From positions 434,001 to 498,000 of the forward strand of contig MU001516.1 in NCBI GenBank assembly GCA_010093485.1: 64,000 bases of DNA, read 5' to 3'. This document shows, in pieces, positions 1 through 12,811 of the stretch (the stretch's first letter is position 1; the number at the start of each line of letters is the position of its first letter). Under the pieces are notes generated by a model, which saw only the letters and a program-made list of their open reading frames with translations, ran no database searches and was not told the origin of the DNA. The position numbers and the translations under genes were made by a program. Source of the stretch: Karstenula rhodostoma CBS 690.94. Taxonomy: Eukaryota; Ascomycota; Dothideomycetes; Pleosporales; Didymosphaeriaceae.

Positions 1-1067
1 TCTTCGAGGGCATCAACATCGTCAACTACCAGAAGTGCGTGATCAAGGTGCTCAAGCCTGTTAAGAAGAAGAAGATAAAGCGCGAGATCAAGATTCTCCA
101 GAACCTCTCGGGCGGGCCCAACATTGTGTCGCTGCTGGACGTGGTGCGCGACAACCAGGTTAGTGACGGCTCCGACTGGGTTGGCGATTGGGTACTCCTG
201 CTTGCCTGTCCCCGCGAGCCTGCCGCCTACTAACTGCGAGTCTGTGCAGAGCAAGACCCCCTCATTGATATTCGAATATGTCAACAACACCGACTTCCGC
301 AGCCTATACCCAAAGTTTTCCGACTACGATGTGCGCTTCTACATCTTCGAGCTGCTCAAGGCGCTCGACTACTGCCACAGCAAGGGCATCATGCATCGCG
401 ACGTGAAACCACACAACGTTATGATCGACCACGAGAAGCGGAAGGTGCGCATGACATGTCGAATTCTTCACGACAACCAAGACTGACTGTGACAGCTCCG
501 TTTGATTGACTGGGGTCTGGCCGAGTTCTATCACGCGGGCACCGAGTACAACGTCCGCGTCGCCTCTAGATACTTCAAGGGCCCTGAGCTGCTCGTCGAC
601 TACCAGGAGTACGACTACTCGCTGGACATGTGGTCGCTGGGCGCCATGTTCGCGTCCATGATCTTCCGCCGCGAGCCCTTCTTCCACGGAAACAGCAATT
701 CCGACCAGCTCGTCAAGATCGCAAAGGTCCTGGGCACCGAGGACCTGTTCGACTACCTCGACAAGTACGACATCGAGCTCGACGCACAGTACGACGACAT
801 CCTCTCGAGGTATCCGAAGAAGCCGTGGCACTCGTTTATCAATGCCGATAACCAGCGGTTTGTTAGCAATGACGCCATTGACTTTCTCGATAAGCTCTTG
901 CGATACGACCACCAGGTATGTCTCACGATCCCGCTAAAGAAGAGGACGGGCTAACGTGTCATGTCCAGGAACGGCTCACCGCCAAAGAGGCCATGGCGCA
1001 CGCGTACTTTGCGCCGGTGCGGAACGCGGCGGCGCAGAACCACAGCGCGAGCTCGTCACATTCATGA
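1..1067 (+). CDS. cka1: Casein kinase 2 catalytic subunit alpha (3' part)
   Basis: Serine/threonine kinase catalytic subunit of CK2; the 5' end lies outside the window. Exons 3-158, 250-444, 496-915 and 969-1067 join in phase 0 across three short introns. The sequence reads FEGIN, then the lysine-rich [12 protein letters not shown] segment with the ATP-site lysine just before it, HRDVKPHN in the catalytic loop, and DWG in place of DFG. DWG and the basic cluster are hallmarks of CK2 alpha. The C-terminus is short and ends in a Ser/His-rich tail. Family assignment is very secure; the start cannot be seen. Confidence 0.96.
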
Positions 1068-2527
1068 AATGAAAGAAAGATACCCATTTCTCGGTAGTTT
1101 AGTAATATCACGAGTTATGCAGACAAGGTTAGCGGGCAGGATATGATGAGATGGAGATTTGGGGCGCGGCTATGCTCGTGGCCTGGGCTGGTGGGCAGAC
1201 GAGTATCCTCAATGAAGTTCTGTTCAATGAGGTGATGAGTGTGTGTGCGATGGATGGTGAAGTGAGTGCATTGTGTTGTGGGAGGGGAAAGGTTCTGTGC
1301 ATTTTAGGCGTTGAGGGTGGTAGTTGTCGGGTTGAAATTGAACCTCGTTCAAAGAAAGAAAGAAAGCATAATCCGAGACATGGTGATATTGATGCGCTGC
1401 GGAACCAGCCTCTCGCCATCTGCTATTATCGGTTAGTCTGAGTTTTTCCTACGCCCACTTCTCATCTCATTAAACGCCCTCGCCAACGAATCGATCCCGT
1501 CTCGCAGCTTCCCACATCTGGCTTCTGCAGTCATAGCGCTGGAAATTTTATTAAGCTCCTGCCATGCCGCATCTGGACCTTTTCACGAGGGTGTGGATAT
1601 GAGAGCTCCGAGGTCTCTCTTTACGTGGCAGAGATAGGACTCGTAGTTGTTAGTTTTAATAGTGAGATCGTATTCGCTGGTGGAGGAGCTTTTTGCAGGT
1701 TGCTGCGATGCGTTTGCTGTGGGGGATGGCTTTGCTTTTGGGGGATGTGGTTGTAAGGTATTTCTGGGGGTGAAAAGGAGCTTCAAGGGTTGGAGGGACA
1801 GAAAGTGTGTGTGTGAGTTGTAGATGTGTTGGTTGGTGGGGTGGAGGCTTAGAATAGGAGGTGAAGGTGAAGGTGAAGGTGAAGGTGAAGGTGAAGGGCT
1901 AATATAACACTGGAGAGGGTTATCTTAGCGTGGTGGTGTGGGATGTGCGATTGTTATTGTTCTTGCTGTAAGGTAGAACAAAGCGCTGGGTCTTGCTTCA
2001 AAATTGTTTGTATCCGTTTGCAAGTACTCTAAGCAATCGATGAATAACTCAACATGTCTTACTTAATGTACGAGTGCAACCCGTTTTGAAGCTTGCGTGA
2101 TGTGAGCCCGTGTCACATTCACAATTGTTCCTTCCCTCACTTATAATTAATGATGTGCACGACCACATGCCCCAGATCCAGCTGTACAGTGCTTAGAATA
2201 CCATCCTGAAACGAATTCGGTTAGTCTTGCATCGGGTGAGGTGTTGACGTCGGACGGTTGTTAGTGTCCATTGTTTACCGGTTGCTCCTGGCAACGCGTC
2301 TACTGGCGCCGATCCAGCATACGCGAACCACAAGTTCTCGTTCCAACCCACCACCGCCGCATCCCTACAACGAACAGCCGCCGGATCGCACCGTGCCTTA
2401 TGTATGGAAAACTAACACTACAGCCGACAATCGCTATCCCGAGTCATTTCACGCGCCTGCACAACTCGCGGTAGCCCAGAGTGAGAGTGCAGTCACGCTC
2501 GCGACAGACGCGCCGCCTCAATTCACC
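1068..2527. other. Intergenic region between the two kinase genes
   Basis: About 1.46 kb without a supportable gene. It holds the 3' flank of CK2 alpha, a six-unit GTGAAG tandem repeat at 1861-1896, and the promoter of the Mps1-type kinase. Open frames here have no recognisable product. Confidence 0.6.
1861..1897. repeat. Hexanucleotide microsatellite (GTGAAG)6
   Basis: Six perfect tandem copies of GTGAAG in non-coding DNA, preceded by a partial unit. Likely a slippage-prone length polymorphism. Confidence 0.9.
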
Positions 2528-4400
2528 ATGGCCACCGCCTCGCCCACCCCAATGGGCTCCTACAGCAGCTTCGGGCGCATGCGCTCGCACTCAAATGTCC
2601 GGCCGCGCAGAGACTCGCCGCTCAGCGTGCTGGGTCAGAGCCAGGGCTTCGCGGCGAATGCGCCCATGATGCAAAACATCGACATTGGCGATTCGTCCGA
2701 TGACGAGATCCCGCAACCCATGAAGCTCAGCGCGCTCACGACCGCGCTGCTGGCACAGAACGAGGCCAATTCGCCTGAAAGGATAGGGAAACCAAAATTG
2801 CGCGTCTCGCGCAGTGGGTCCGGCACGCCCGTGCACGATACCGTCACACCTGCGCCGAGTCTGCGCATCAAGAGGGTGCCGCTGCGAGGCGCACCCATGA
2901 GGAGGTCACGACGGACGCCGCAGAGCGAAGATGAAAAGCATCCGCCCTCCCAGGACCAGGAAAACCTGTTCCCTATGTCGGTGGTCAAGCCGGATCCCAA
3001 GGATGCTGTCGACTCGGTCATGAAGATCCCGGACTCGATTATGAAGACAGCAGACCACGACATGCAGCCACCACGACAGCATCTGTCACCTATCCAGAGA
3101 CAGGAAAGACCAGTGCCATTACAGACGATAAGCGCGAATACCCCAAGAAGACCGGCGCCCCCACCACCACCAAAGATGTCTGCGCTTGAGACTGCGACCG
3201 CGAATGCTGGTGCTGCGACGACCAAGACTAGGGAGCGGAAAAAGAGGAGCATCGTGACGGTCCACAACAAACACTACCAGCTCATGGACCGGATAGGCAA
3301 GGGAGGCAGTTCAGTCGTCATGCGCGTCATGGCAGAGAATTACAAGCTGCTTGCACTGAAGAGAGTAAAGCTTGACGATGCCGACGAAGCTGCTGTTATG
3401 GGTTACAAGGGGGAAATCGATCTGTTGGAGAAGTTGAAAAACGTGGAGAGGGTGGTGAAACTGTACGACTGGGAGCTCGACAATGATCGACAGATTCTAC
3501 ACGTGGTATGTGGAACACTTGCCATTGACCACGACGCTTCGCGTGGTTGCTCGGGTAGAAGGACTTTGCTAACTCCTCCAGCTTTTGGAATTGGGAGAAT
3601 CCGACCTTGCCCGTATTATTCGCCTTAAGCTTGACGGCGTAGACGCCCAGCTCGATCTCAGCTTCACGCGCTACTACTGGAAAGAAATGCTCGCCTGCGT
3701 CGGCGCCGTCCACGACCACGACATTGTGCATTCGGACCTCAAACCCGCCAACTTCGTCCTTGTCCAAGGCTCCCTCAAGCTCATCGACTTCGGAATCGCA
3801 AACGCCATCGAAACCGACCACACCGTCAATGTCCACCGCGACTCCCACATCGGCACTCCTAACTACATGTCCCCAGAAAGTCTCGAAGACAGCGCCGGCG
3901 GCGCGCGAGGCAAGCTTGCCAACGGCGAGGGCACCAAGGACATGAAGCTCGGCAAGCCCAGCGACGTCTGGAGTCTCGGCTGCATCCTGTACCAGATGGT
4001 CTACGGACAACCCCCCTTCGCCCACATCGCCAACCAGATGGGCCGCGTCCTCGCCATCGTCAATCGCGACTACGAAATCGAGTTCCGCGATTACGGCGTC
4101 GGCGACGTACCCGTCCCGCCAGGCCTGAAGCGCACGCTGCGCATGTGCCTCAACCGCGATCCGTGGCGGCGACCCACCATCCAGCAGCTTCTCGACGGCG
4201 AGGACACGTTCATCTTCCCCGAGAAGGCGGGGCTGCCTGTCTCGCAGGAACTCCTCGGCCAGATCATCCGCAAGATCGCGGATCGCTGCCTCGACCCGAA
4301 TAGGCCGCTCGTCACGGAACACGAGATTGGGACACAGTACCCGGAGAGCTTCTACGAGAAGATACGGCAGGTGCTGGAGCAGCCTGGATTCTTTGCGTGA
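2528..4400 (+). CDS. mps1: Mps1/TTK-family dual-specificity checkpoint kinase
   Basis: Predicted spindle-assembly-checkpoint kinase. Exons 2528-3505 and 3582-4400, intron 3506-3581, 598 residues. The ATG at 2528 is preferred because its context (CACCATGG) is strong and the upstream in-frame stretch looks like leader. Residues 1-240 are low-complexity and Ser/Pro-rich. The kinase domain follows with a glycine loop (GKGGSS), ALKRVKL lysine, HSDLKPANF catalytic loop, DFGIA, and GTPNYMSPE in the activation segment. HSDLKP and the MSPE activation end fit Mps1. The large N-terminal region without a second domain also matches. Bub1 or other checkpoint kinases are less likely. Confidence 0.9.
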
Positions 4401-4465
4401 CAAGGCTTGGTGTCTGTGCGTCTTGTGTTTTCTAGCGAGCGTTCAAGCGAGCGCAATTTCCTTTC

Positions 4466-4490
4466 TGCATTGCATTGCATTGCATTGCAT
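4466..4490. repeat. Pentanucleotide microsatellite (TGCAT)5
   Basis: Five perfect TGCAT units just 3' of the Mps1-type kinase gene. Confidence 0.9.
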
Positions 4491-5454
4491 GCCCGGCGCG
4501 CGATGCGTGACCCTGGTGCATCTTCCTCAACGCGCCAAAAGATCTATTAATGACGGGGTATCACGGCGTTTTTTGTTTTGCGGTTGGTCTGGTCTGGTCC
4601 GGTCCGGTCTGGCTTTTTTGTTTTGGATTACCACTATTCCCCACTTCGCGAGGGCATTGTTTGTCTGTTTTGATTGCTTGGCAGCGGTGTGCGGGTTGCC
4701 ATTACTTTTGCACGGGCGGGTTATGGTGCTGTACTTTACTTTTGTGTAAGGTTTGGTTTGGTTTGGTTTGGTGTGGGCAAGGGTGGTTGTATATATTGGG
4801 TTCAAAAGGCGCGGGTTGGGTAGGGGTATAGAGGTGAAGAAGAGAGCACGTTTATACTGTGAACCTGTGCAACCTTGCTTGTAATGGCTATCTTATCTGA
4901 AAGATGTAGTGCGAATATATGTCAAATGGCTGGTAGGTATGAACTTACCTCGTTCAGGCTAAGGGGTGCAAGTTTGTCTGCTGGTTTTCGAATAACCATT
5001 CAACGGAGACTAGTGAGGAGGGGAGAAGGGATAGCGCGGCTTAGGCGTAGATCGCAATGCGTGGGATAGCTAGCTGAGAAAGGGTTACTTGCTTCTGAGG
5101 TACGGACGGGGGCTGACACGGTGGGCAAGTGGAGGATAGCCTGGCCGGCGCTGAGGCTCCTAGGCTGACTTGAATTTGATCTGACGAGAGATGTTGTCGG
5201 GGAGACGGGGCTAAGGAGGCGGTTGCTTCGGTGGTAGTAGGAAGGATGAACGCGCACATCAGGTCCACCGGTACGCTGAAGATATAGATACAGAGACCCT
5301 CCGAACGCCAGAACGCCGGTGGTTGAATAATAATGATGCTCGTACGTACTGGTGATGTACGTATTATAACCCTTTTAAGGAGTAAAGCGTAATTCACTCT
5401 AAAATACCAACGATTCCACCACAATATTATTTTCCTTTTAAAACTAAACTGTAT

Positions 5455-5519
5455 AACAGTAGATGGAGACCGCGGCTTGCCCGAGCCCGCGAAGTATCAA
5501 ATTTGAACAGTAGATGGAG
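5455..5519 (+). repeat. Short element A1 with 14-bp target-site duplication
   Basis: The 14-bp sequence AACAGTAGATGGAG occurs at 5455-5468 and 5506-5519. Between them lies a 37-bp insert (5469-5505) that ends ...AAGTATCAAATTTG. The same 3' end is found at 21510 (reverse), 34473 (reverse) and 38078, so this is a 5'-truncated copy of a dispersed family. The perfect direct repeat is what a target-site duplication looks like. Confidence 0.75.
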
Positions 5520-6006
5520 GTTAAGAAGCGCTAGTAAGATGGCTGATTCTAGGAGGGTAAGAAGATATGGCGTAGCGTGTGTTGATATAGATGAATATGC
5601 TCACAACCCCTCTGGAGGGATACACGGGGGGGAAGACTATAAGATTAAGATTCTCCTAGGCTGGAGTTAGGCCGGAGCTGCGTGTGGGTGCGGCTTTAAG
5701 CTGCCTTCCTGACGCGCACTCACTTCTGATTGAGCGATTCTTTCTGTTTACTAACCGAAGCCGTAAGTTGAATCTAGGGGATTTAATAATTCCATGGGAG
5801 TGAGTGAGGCATGTAAAGCGTTAGTAAGGGGCTCTATTAGGCAATTTCTTGAGGTAAGCAGCGTTAGAAAAAAAGTTAATGCGTTAACAGTTGAGGATTT
5901 GTGTGTGGACACGCAAAGATGAAAGATGGTCTACAACCAAAAAAGAGTGAGTGAAGCACCTCTGCAAAGCACCAATATCAGGACATCAATTCAGTATCCA
6001 CACATG

Positions 6007-9000
6007 CTACTCCGGTTTCGGCAAGACCCAGGAAGTAGTTTTGGTGTTGTGGTCAATGTAAAACGTCCGTCCCGAGGGCAAAACACGCTTCTCCCATCCC
6101 AAAGGTAATTCCCTACGTTCTTTTCTATTCCACTTCGAGTCGTCGAAATCTTTCAGCCGGTACGAAATGTATTTCTTTGACATCGCCAGCAAATCCATCC
6201 ATGTGGCATCTCGAATGTTCGCGTAGTCTTCCGCTTTCGCTAGCTCGTCCTCGAAGCGGACCTTGAGTCGGATAGTACAGTCCCGCGGGCGTTCGAATTG
6301 GTAGTTGTATTGGTTTTTTGGTTCGTTGTTCGACCCATACGTCAATGCTGATAAACCTGTTAGCAGCTGTTGAGATGCACAGACAGGCATGACTACTTGC
6401 TCCTGTTCATGAAATCCAATCGATACAGGAGGTTATCCGTACAATCTTGTCCCACTCGTGACAGTTTAAATTGACTGGATACAAATTGCGGCTTTTCGCC
6501 TTCGTACCCAATGTGGATTAAAATGGAAGACTCCAAAGAAAGTAATCTGCGTTTGTCAGTCACTATTGATCGACTCTGCGGGGCTTGCTACAAAACCATG
6601 TTGCAGATGATATGTTGGGGTTCCGTCGATGATTTCGTGTACTTACTGTCGACAGTCGCGCAACTCCCATAAAAGGGGTTCGGCCCGCTTAAGGTTCGGC
6701 GAAGTACTTGCAACTTCTTCTCTCGATTCGCCATCAACAACATATAACTTGATCCAAACTTTCTTGTTTAGATCTGCAGACTTTTGTCAGCCATATTCGT
6801 ATTTTGATGGTGGTGATGCCGTGCCTAGGAGTTTTCTCCCACGCGAAATCTTCCAGTTTGTTATCTCTACTCTCTGGAAGAGGACAGCCCATTTTGACAT
6901 CCCGTTTTTAGCCTCCTCTTTTGCGTGCTTCAGTCGATTATGGTACCGAGAAGCTAGGACTTCACAGTTTCGTTGCAGGCTGAACAACGAAGACTGCATG
7001 TCCGCACGTCTGTAGTTTTCAATCTTGTACGTTACATGCTCATTCCAGGCAGCAGTTTGCAGGGCCAACTGTTTTGCTAGTTGAGTGACCTGGTAGCCAT
7101 CCAGCTTTTCGTTGAGTTTGGTGTAGTAATGCGCCTCCACGTGGCTTCCAAGTTCGCGAGATATATTCTCGAGGATGAACACAAAACCTTGGGTCATACA
7201 TATCACCAGTAAAGCATGGACAAATACTTTTCGTAACTCTACGACGTTGAACGGGAACTCCTGTACTCCTGCATCACTTGTAGACACAAGCTTGTAGTAA
7301 AAGAATATCGCATCCAAATCGGATGTCTGTCGTCGGTCTTGTGGGTTCTCGAACGCTTTAAATCTGTATGCCAGTTCACGAGCAATTTCCAAGGGAGCTT
7401 GGAAGGCTTCGCGACGCTGGCGTTCCTTTGGGACCATTTTGAGCCATCGTTCCTCAAAACCGTCGATCATCTCGACTGCGATCCTGGCGTCCTCTATTAT
7501 TGAGGTGAAGCTGAGCTCTGGAAGCGTAGGAGCCGTATCCTCGTACGAACCTGCAATAGTATCTTCGTAGAGATGTTCAGAGCCTTCTGGGGTTCGAGCC
7601 CAACCCCACAGCAAATAGTCTGAGCCTTTGGACAATCTTTTCTTCTGCGCTGCCTCCGCTGCTTCATGCCCGTGAACTAAAAGGGTTTCACGGATTGTGT
7701 CTTTCTTCAGATCCATGACAGTCGTGATTAGGATCTTCACCAGCGTCATATACTCGGCTTCATCAAACTGCCCATTTCCGTCAATGTCAACAGAATAGAC
7801 TGTGGTTCTCAGGTTGTTCAACAAGGCAGGTAGATTGAGGGCACTCGCCAGGTCCGCGCACAGTCGCAAGACCTTATGGTCGGCGATTGCACCCCTGCGA
7901 TCGTAATCCTGTTGATGGAAGGCCCGCTTTATCCTCAGATCCTGATCTGTGTCTGCCGAGTCTAGGAACGGATCTCGATTGAAAAGTGGCAAAAGCATGT
8001 CCCGTACCCATGCTGGATTGGGTGTATCATACGGTCGCCAGTCGTCCGGCTTACTTCGATGTGAGCTGATGCTTTCAGTCCGAGACGGAGGTCTCGACAT
8101 ATCGTCGATGCCCAAAGTTTTGACTTCGTCTAAATAGTCGGGCGGGGTAGTTGGCCGTTCCTCAGCGTTTCTTTCCTGTATGTGGGAAGCAGGAACACCA
8201 TTTGTACTTCTATCAGGCGAAACCGCATCTCCGACGGCCGTTGGACGTTCGTCATGATGCGCTTGGTCGGAGAGACGCTCAAAGTTGGGTTGGCTGGCCC
8301 CTTCGACCGCATCGCTTGACTCCTCAAGGCCTCCAGCAGCCAACGTACTTTCAAGCCATTGCTGTATGAAGCTGTCGTTGAGACTGATAGATTTTGGGTG
8401 GATGTCTTTATCTTCGAGGTCTGTATGGATCTGCTGGGTCAGTTCAGTGCTCCTGGTCCTCTTCTCGGCATGATTATCCGAGAAAATTGCCTCAGAGACC
8501 ACTGTCGGTTCTCTAGCGCCGCTTCGATATTCCTGGAGGATCTGCCTGAGCTCTCTTCTTATCTCATGGACGGAATACCTTTAGTGCATTGTCAGTCTGA
8601 TGAATGTTCGTTACTCGCTAAGAACGCACAGTAAAGTCATGGAAAGTTGTTCGCAGATGGAAGGACTTACATCTGCAGCGATTGTAGGCTTAGCTGTAGT
8701 AGTTTTGTGCTGTGGTCTAGTTTGGCCTTGAGACTCTTGACGTCCCTGGCAATGAATTTCGCGAGCTCGAACTTCCGCTTTTGGCTCTCATCGACGAGGC
8801 CAGCATGCTTGGTTAGAAAGGAATCTAGTTCCTCCAGGGTAGCCGAACAGTTCTGACGTGCAGCCACTAAAGAGGAGCGCTCATTATGAACCTCGGGAAC
8901 CTCTCCACCGGAGACGAAAGTGCTAACATCCTTGAGCACGCTGTGGAGAATTCCGACATGCTCATCGAGCGCCTCGTAATCGCCCCGAGCTGACTTGCAT

Positions 9001-9127
9001 CTCTGATACAGCTTCGGGGGCCTAGTTAGCCGGGCCAACAATGGGAAAAGCGAAAAGAAGAGCAACTTACACGCCAGGCCTTGTCTCCAACAGCGATAAA
9101 ATCGCCTATGGCGAAGCCAAAACTCAT
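6007..9127 (-). pseudogene. STAND-like N-terminus / EF-hand / WW-domain protein with in-frame TGA
   Basis: Exons on the minus strand: 9127-9071, 9011-8671, 8578-6647, 6546-6483, 6402-6007; 930 codons in phase. The N-terminus (MSFGFAIGDFIAVGDKAW) is typical of the helical N-terminal domain of fungal STAND and related proteins. Residues about 397-408 form a canonical EF-hand loop (DIDGNGQFDEAE). A WW domain (LPLGWEKR...[11 protein letters not shown]) ends the protein. Codon 730 is TGA (6789-6787), after which the same frame stays open and protein-like. So the gene is either inactivated, truncated to 729 residues without the WW domain, or read through. The 79-base intron at 6481-6403 has a weak donor (GTATCC); a frameshift there is an alternative. 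Confidence 0.7.
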
Positions 9128-9648
9128 GCTGGTTTTCTTGCGAGATCAATCGAACGGTAAGTGAGGAAGAGTCTGCGACCGGCTTCACAGCAGGCTGAAG
9201 ATGTCGCTCTTGCCCCGCTCGCGCCACCTGCTGCCTTCTCTGCAACTGAAGCCGGGAAGGTTGGATCAGCCGCAACTGCCCAGGTGTGCGACCAATAAGA
9301 TAACACAAGCCATATCAACAAGAAAAAACTGGGGGATCTATCATATACGATACGCGCTTGCCTGGCGAATAGGCAGCGCACCCCCGAACATCAAGAAGCC
9401 AGCCCAGCGCCTCACAACAGCAACATGCCACTACCAAGTAGCTGATATAGATCTATACAGGCACGATTGTAGAGATATCGAGGACGATTCCATCTGTCCC
9501 ATAGTTACGAAGTCTTCATCCTGAAGCGATTAACTGCGCTCTGTATACCGACGTGCACGCACTGAAGAGGTATATTTGCACCTAGTAGGTATCTCTCCCC
9601 TCGCCTCCTCTTCTTTCCCTCCCCATCCCATCTCCTTAGCATAGACCC
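9128..9648. other. Intergenic region
   Basis: Holds the promoter of the WW-domain gene (minus strand) and the 3' flank of SEC10. Nothing else recognised. Confidence 0.5.
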
Positions 9649-12239
9649 CTACGCCCCCAACGCAGCCTGCACATCCGCACTCCCCACATCCTCCCTCTGC
9701 CTAATATACGCCTTCAACTCGCCCGCCTCGCCCCCCGCCTGACTCAGCTTAAACTTCAGCGCATCCCCCTTGATGATGAACAGCTGCCCGACCTCAACCA
9801 GCACATCCATCGCGCCGGGTTCCAGATCCTCGCCCGTAGGCCAGTTACGCACGAGTTCGGCGTACCGCGTCATGTCCTTGGACACGGTGATGCCGCCGAA
9901 CTGGGAGACGGTGAATTTAAGCAGGTGCGCGAGGACGAGGGCGCGCAGACCCAGCGCGAGTTCCGAGAGGAAGAGGGAGAGGTTGCGGCCGGACAGCGCG
10001 CCAGAGGCTTGCGTCGCGACGCGCGTGAGGAACTGCACGACGGCCTGGCATGCGGGTGTTTCCGAGGACGCAGCCATGAGATCCATGTCGTCTTTGGGTC
10101 TGAAGTCCGTCTTCTTCTGCTGCGCGAGGCACTTTGCGACCCAGTTTAGGGTCGCGGTGAGGGTGATGTTGAGGACGTTGGAGAGCTTGGATTCGAGCGT
10201 GGACATTGTGGCGGTAGAGGACTTTTCGATTTCGCGGCGGATGGTGAGGCTGGGCGTGGCAAGGGGGATGAGGATGGTGCGGATGGTGGTTTGGAGGAGG
10301 TGGAGGATGATGGTGAGGGTTTGGATGGAGGGGAGGTGTGTGAGGTCGGGGGGTGTTTTCATGTTTTCTTGGGAGACGGCGTGGTCCGAGGCGCTGGAGT
10401 CTGTTAGCACGATGAGGATAAGACTGGAGGAGGTACTTACGCATCCAGAGCGGTTTCAAGGTAATATTCGCCCACGTGAGTGAGCAAGAGGTTCTGCAGA
10501 TTCTGCACGTCTTTTGGTGTGTCGTTGGTGGGTGAGAGCTCTAGGCCTCTACCTACGCCCTCGGCAAGCCACTTGAGCATCCGCTTTGTTGTCAGTATTG
10601 ACAGCTTTCCGTCTTCTTCTGTGGTCTCGATGTTCTTCTTGTCGCTCTGGTCTTCCTTGAGACCGGCGATCCTGAGCAACATCGCTTTCTGCGTGGTAGG
10701 CAGATCTGCGCTGTCAAGCCGCTCCATGTATGCGTCGCGCGCGGAGGCTGCAAACTCCTTGCCTCGTTGGGCGAGTGAGCCAAAATACGATGTCGGCATT
10801 CTTCGCCGTTGTTCGTGGTACGATGTGAATTTGAGGAGTAGCGAGGAGTAGAGCTCTTCCAGATTCCTCTTCTCTCTTTCAATATACGACGACCCGACGA
10901 AGTAAGGCACGAATAGCTCTTCTAATTGTTGGTCTAATGTTGCGGCAATCTGCGAGGTCACAGGCTCCGGAGCCTCGGTCAAGCCGTGTGCCTTGAGGTC
11001 GTCTACCAACGTGGTGATGTAGCTCCTCGAAGCCTGCAGCGAGCGCAGGAAGGCCAGTGAAGACAGCTCATTTGCCTTCTCGAGCACCATTTCCAGCCGC
11101 TGCTGGATGGACTGCTGGAATATCCTCTGCAGAAATCTGATGAGAACCTCTTCGTAGTAGGGGAATGCTCGCTTGATGATAGCAGACTCGTCCTGTACGA
11201 CAATCTTTACTTCATCGATGAGCGACTGTAGACTGGGCTCCACGCCCGGCGGCTCAGCATCTGGATCTTGGAGGCGGTCCCATGTTTCTGTATCCTCTAC
11301 CAGCTCATCCGTGACCAGCTGGGTTCGGTCGATAAAGAAAGAGTGCTGGTTAACGTATGTCGCGATGACACTAGAGCCGTCGTTGAAGTCCTTGAGCGTG
11401 ATTGCGCACTCCCGCATGCCTTCGTAGTTGGCCCGTCTCAGGCAGTCGTCAAACTTGGCCAAGAGATCCTGCTCAAGGTTCTCCAAAAACTTCTCAATGA
11501 TCTCTTTGGTAGGATACTTTGACCGTTCCGGCCTCTTGACGCCGTTTGACGCATTCCCATTCACGCCCTGGTTGCTGTCCGGGTCAAGTCGGGAGCTGAT
11601 CTTCAGCAGCTGCCTTGCTATTCGCGCGCACTCGACGATGTCGTTGCGGCGCTTCACGTCTTCCAGCGTCTCGAGGCTGCCCCGCTGGCTGACCTCCTGC
11701 CAGCAGAGGATCAGGAACTTGGCATCGTTGGACCGCTTCAGCTGGCGGTCCAGCTCTTCCAGCTTCTCTCCTATCCGCACGGCAACATTCCCGCCAGTGT
11801 CGCCGTAGCCGTCCTCTCCGCCGCTTCCATTCAGGGAGCTGTCCAAGCGCGCGAAGCGATCGACGGCCTGGTTGAGCTTCCTCCCCAGCGACTCTGCGTT
11901 GGCGTGGTGCTGAGCCTCGGCGCGGCGCACGGCACCCGAGAGCTCGTTCTCGCGCTCCTCGAGATCTTCGGACAGGGTGTTGAGGCGGCCCTGGGCGTGC
12001 TCGAAAGCGCGGATCAGCGGCTTGGGGTCGAACTGGGTCTGGCTGCCTCCGGGGGCCGACTTGCGGGAGGCGGGCGTGGCGCTGTCGGAGAGGGCCTCGA
12101 TGAAGTCCTTGACGATGAAGTCTCTGTTGGAGAAGTTGTCGAGCGAGAAGGTGAAGACGCGACCAGAGCCTTTGATGGAGCCATGGGTCGAGCCCTGGTA
12201 CGACAGCATCGAGGCATTGTCAGCGCTTGGGCGAGACAT
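9649..12239 (-). CDS. SEC10: Exocyst complex component Sec10
   Basis: Subunit of the exocyst tether that docks secretory vesicles at the plasma membrane. Two exons, 12239-10441 and 10393-9649, separated by a 47-base intron; 847 residues. The N-terminal third has heptad-like helices (residues about 85-185), followed by the long all-helical Sec10 domain with DVKRRNDIVECARIARQLL and the YYEEVLIRFLQRIFQQ segment. Length and architecture match fungal Sec10. The intron acceptor was chosen at 10394 because it preserves frame. It is transcribed divergently from NUS1. Confidence 0.9.
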
Positions 12240-12811
12240 GGTGGCGGGCTACCGGGGGAGCATGGGTGGGTGAGTGCAGGCACGCGACGAGCCGCAGCTT
12301 TGAGTTTCTTTCTACGTAGGACAATCTGTAGTCACGATGTTGACAGTTGCAGTTGACGCAGCACAAGCTGATGTCGAGTCGCGGTGGGCGTCGTGGCTGG
12401 ACGCTGTGGCTTGTGCCTCCCCCGCAGTGCGCGCCGCTTTGGGAACCTCTCCTGCTCCAAACCAGCCGCAGACCCTCGAGACGTCACGCCTGGCGCTTGC
12501 TTGCACCGCTGGTCATCAGGACACATACACATGCTCCAACACGGCACGCCTCAGCAGTTGCGACGCGCATACGCAATGGCCTCTCCCAGCATGGCTGAGC
12601 AGCTTTCGTGCTCTTGGCTTCGGCAGTATCGGCGCTACTTGCACGCACCAGCCTCACTGCACATGCTCCCGAGCGTAAACTTGTACTTGTACCGAACGAC
12701 CCGCCATACAACATCCCTTCCTCCGCCCGCGCGTTTGCCCACTCTTCCATTCACTCGCGGGCCACGCAAACGCACCCGTTTGACGCGCTAAACACTTGAT
12801 ATCCCGCCGCA
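12240..12811. other. Divergent promoter region between SEC10 and NUS1
   Basis: 572 bases between two divergently transcribed housekeeping genes. No TATA element or repeat stands out, and open frames here are not supported. Confidence 0.55.

Larger units (their letters stand above)
4401..6006. other. Intergenic region with microsatellites and a short inserted element
   Basis: No supportable gene. It contains (TGCAT)5 at 4466-4490, four GTTTG units at 4751-4770, and a 37-bp element with 14-bp flanking direct repeats at 5455-5519 (listed separately). The 5300-5900 part is relatively AT-rich and may be decayed repeat DNA. Confidence 0.55.

Noticed and set aside
1861..1897. GTGAAG repeats as a CRISPR-like or regulatory array
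   Set aside because: Pure six-base tandem units without spacers; an ordinary microsatellite.
3396..4403. A 335-codon open frame antisense to the Mps1-type kinase
   Set aside because: It is the mirror of GC-rich kinase codons; the plus-strand frame has all kinase motifs. The same applies to 304-912 (antisense of CK2), 39043-39933 (antisense of GH105), 13386-13826 and 47416-48252.
6787..6789. TGA as a selenocysteine codon
   Set aside because: Ascomycetes generally lack the selenocysteine machinery, and no selenoprotein family fits.
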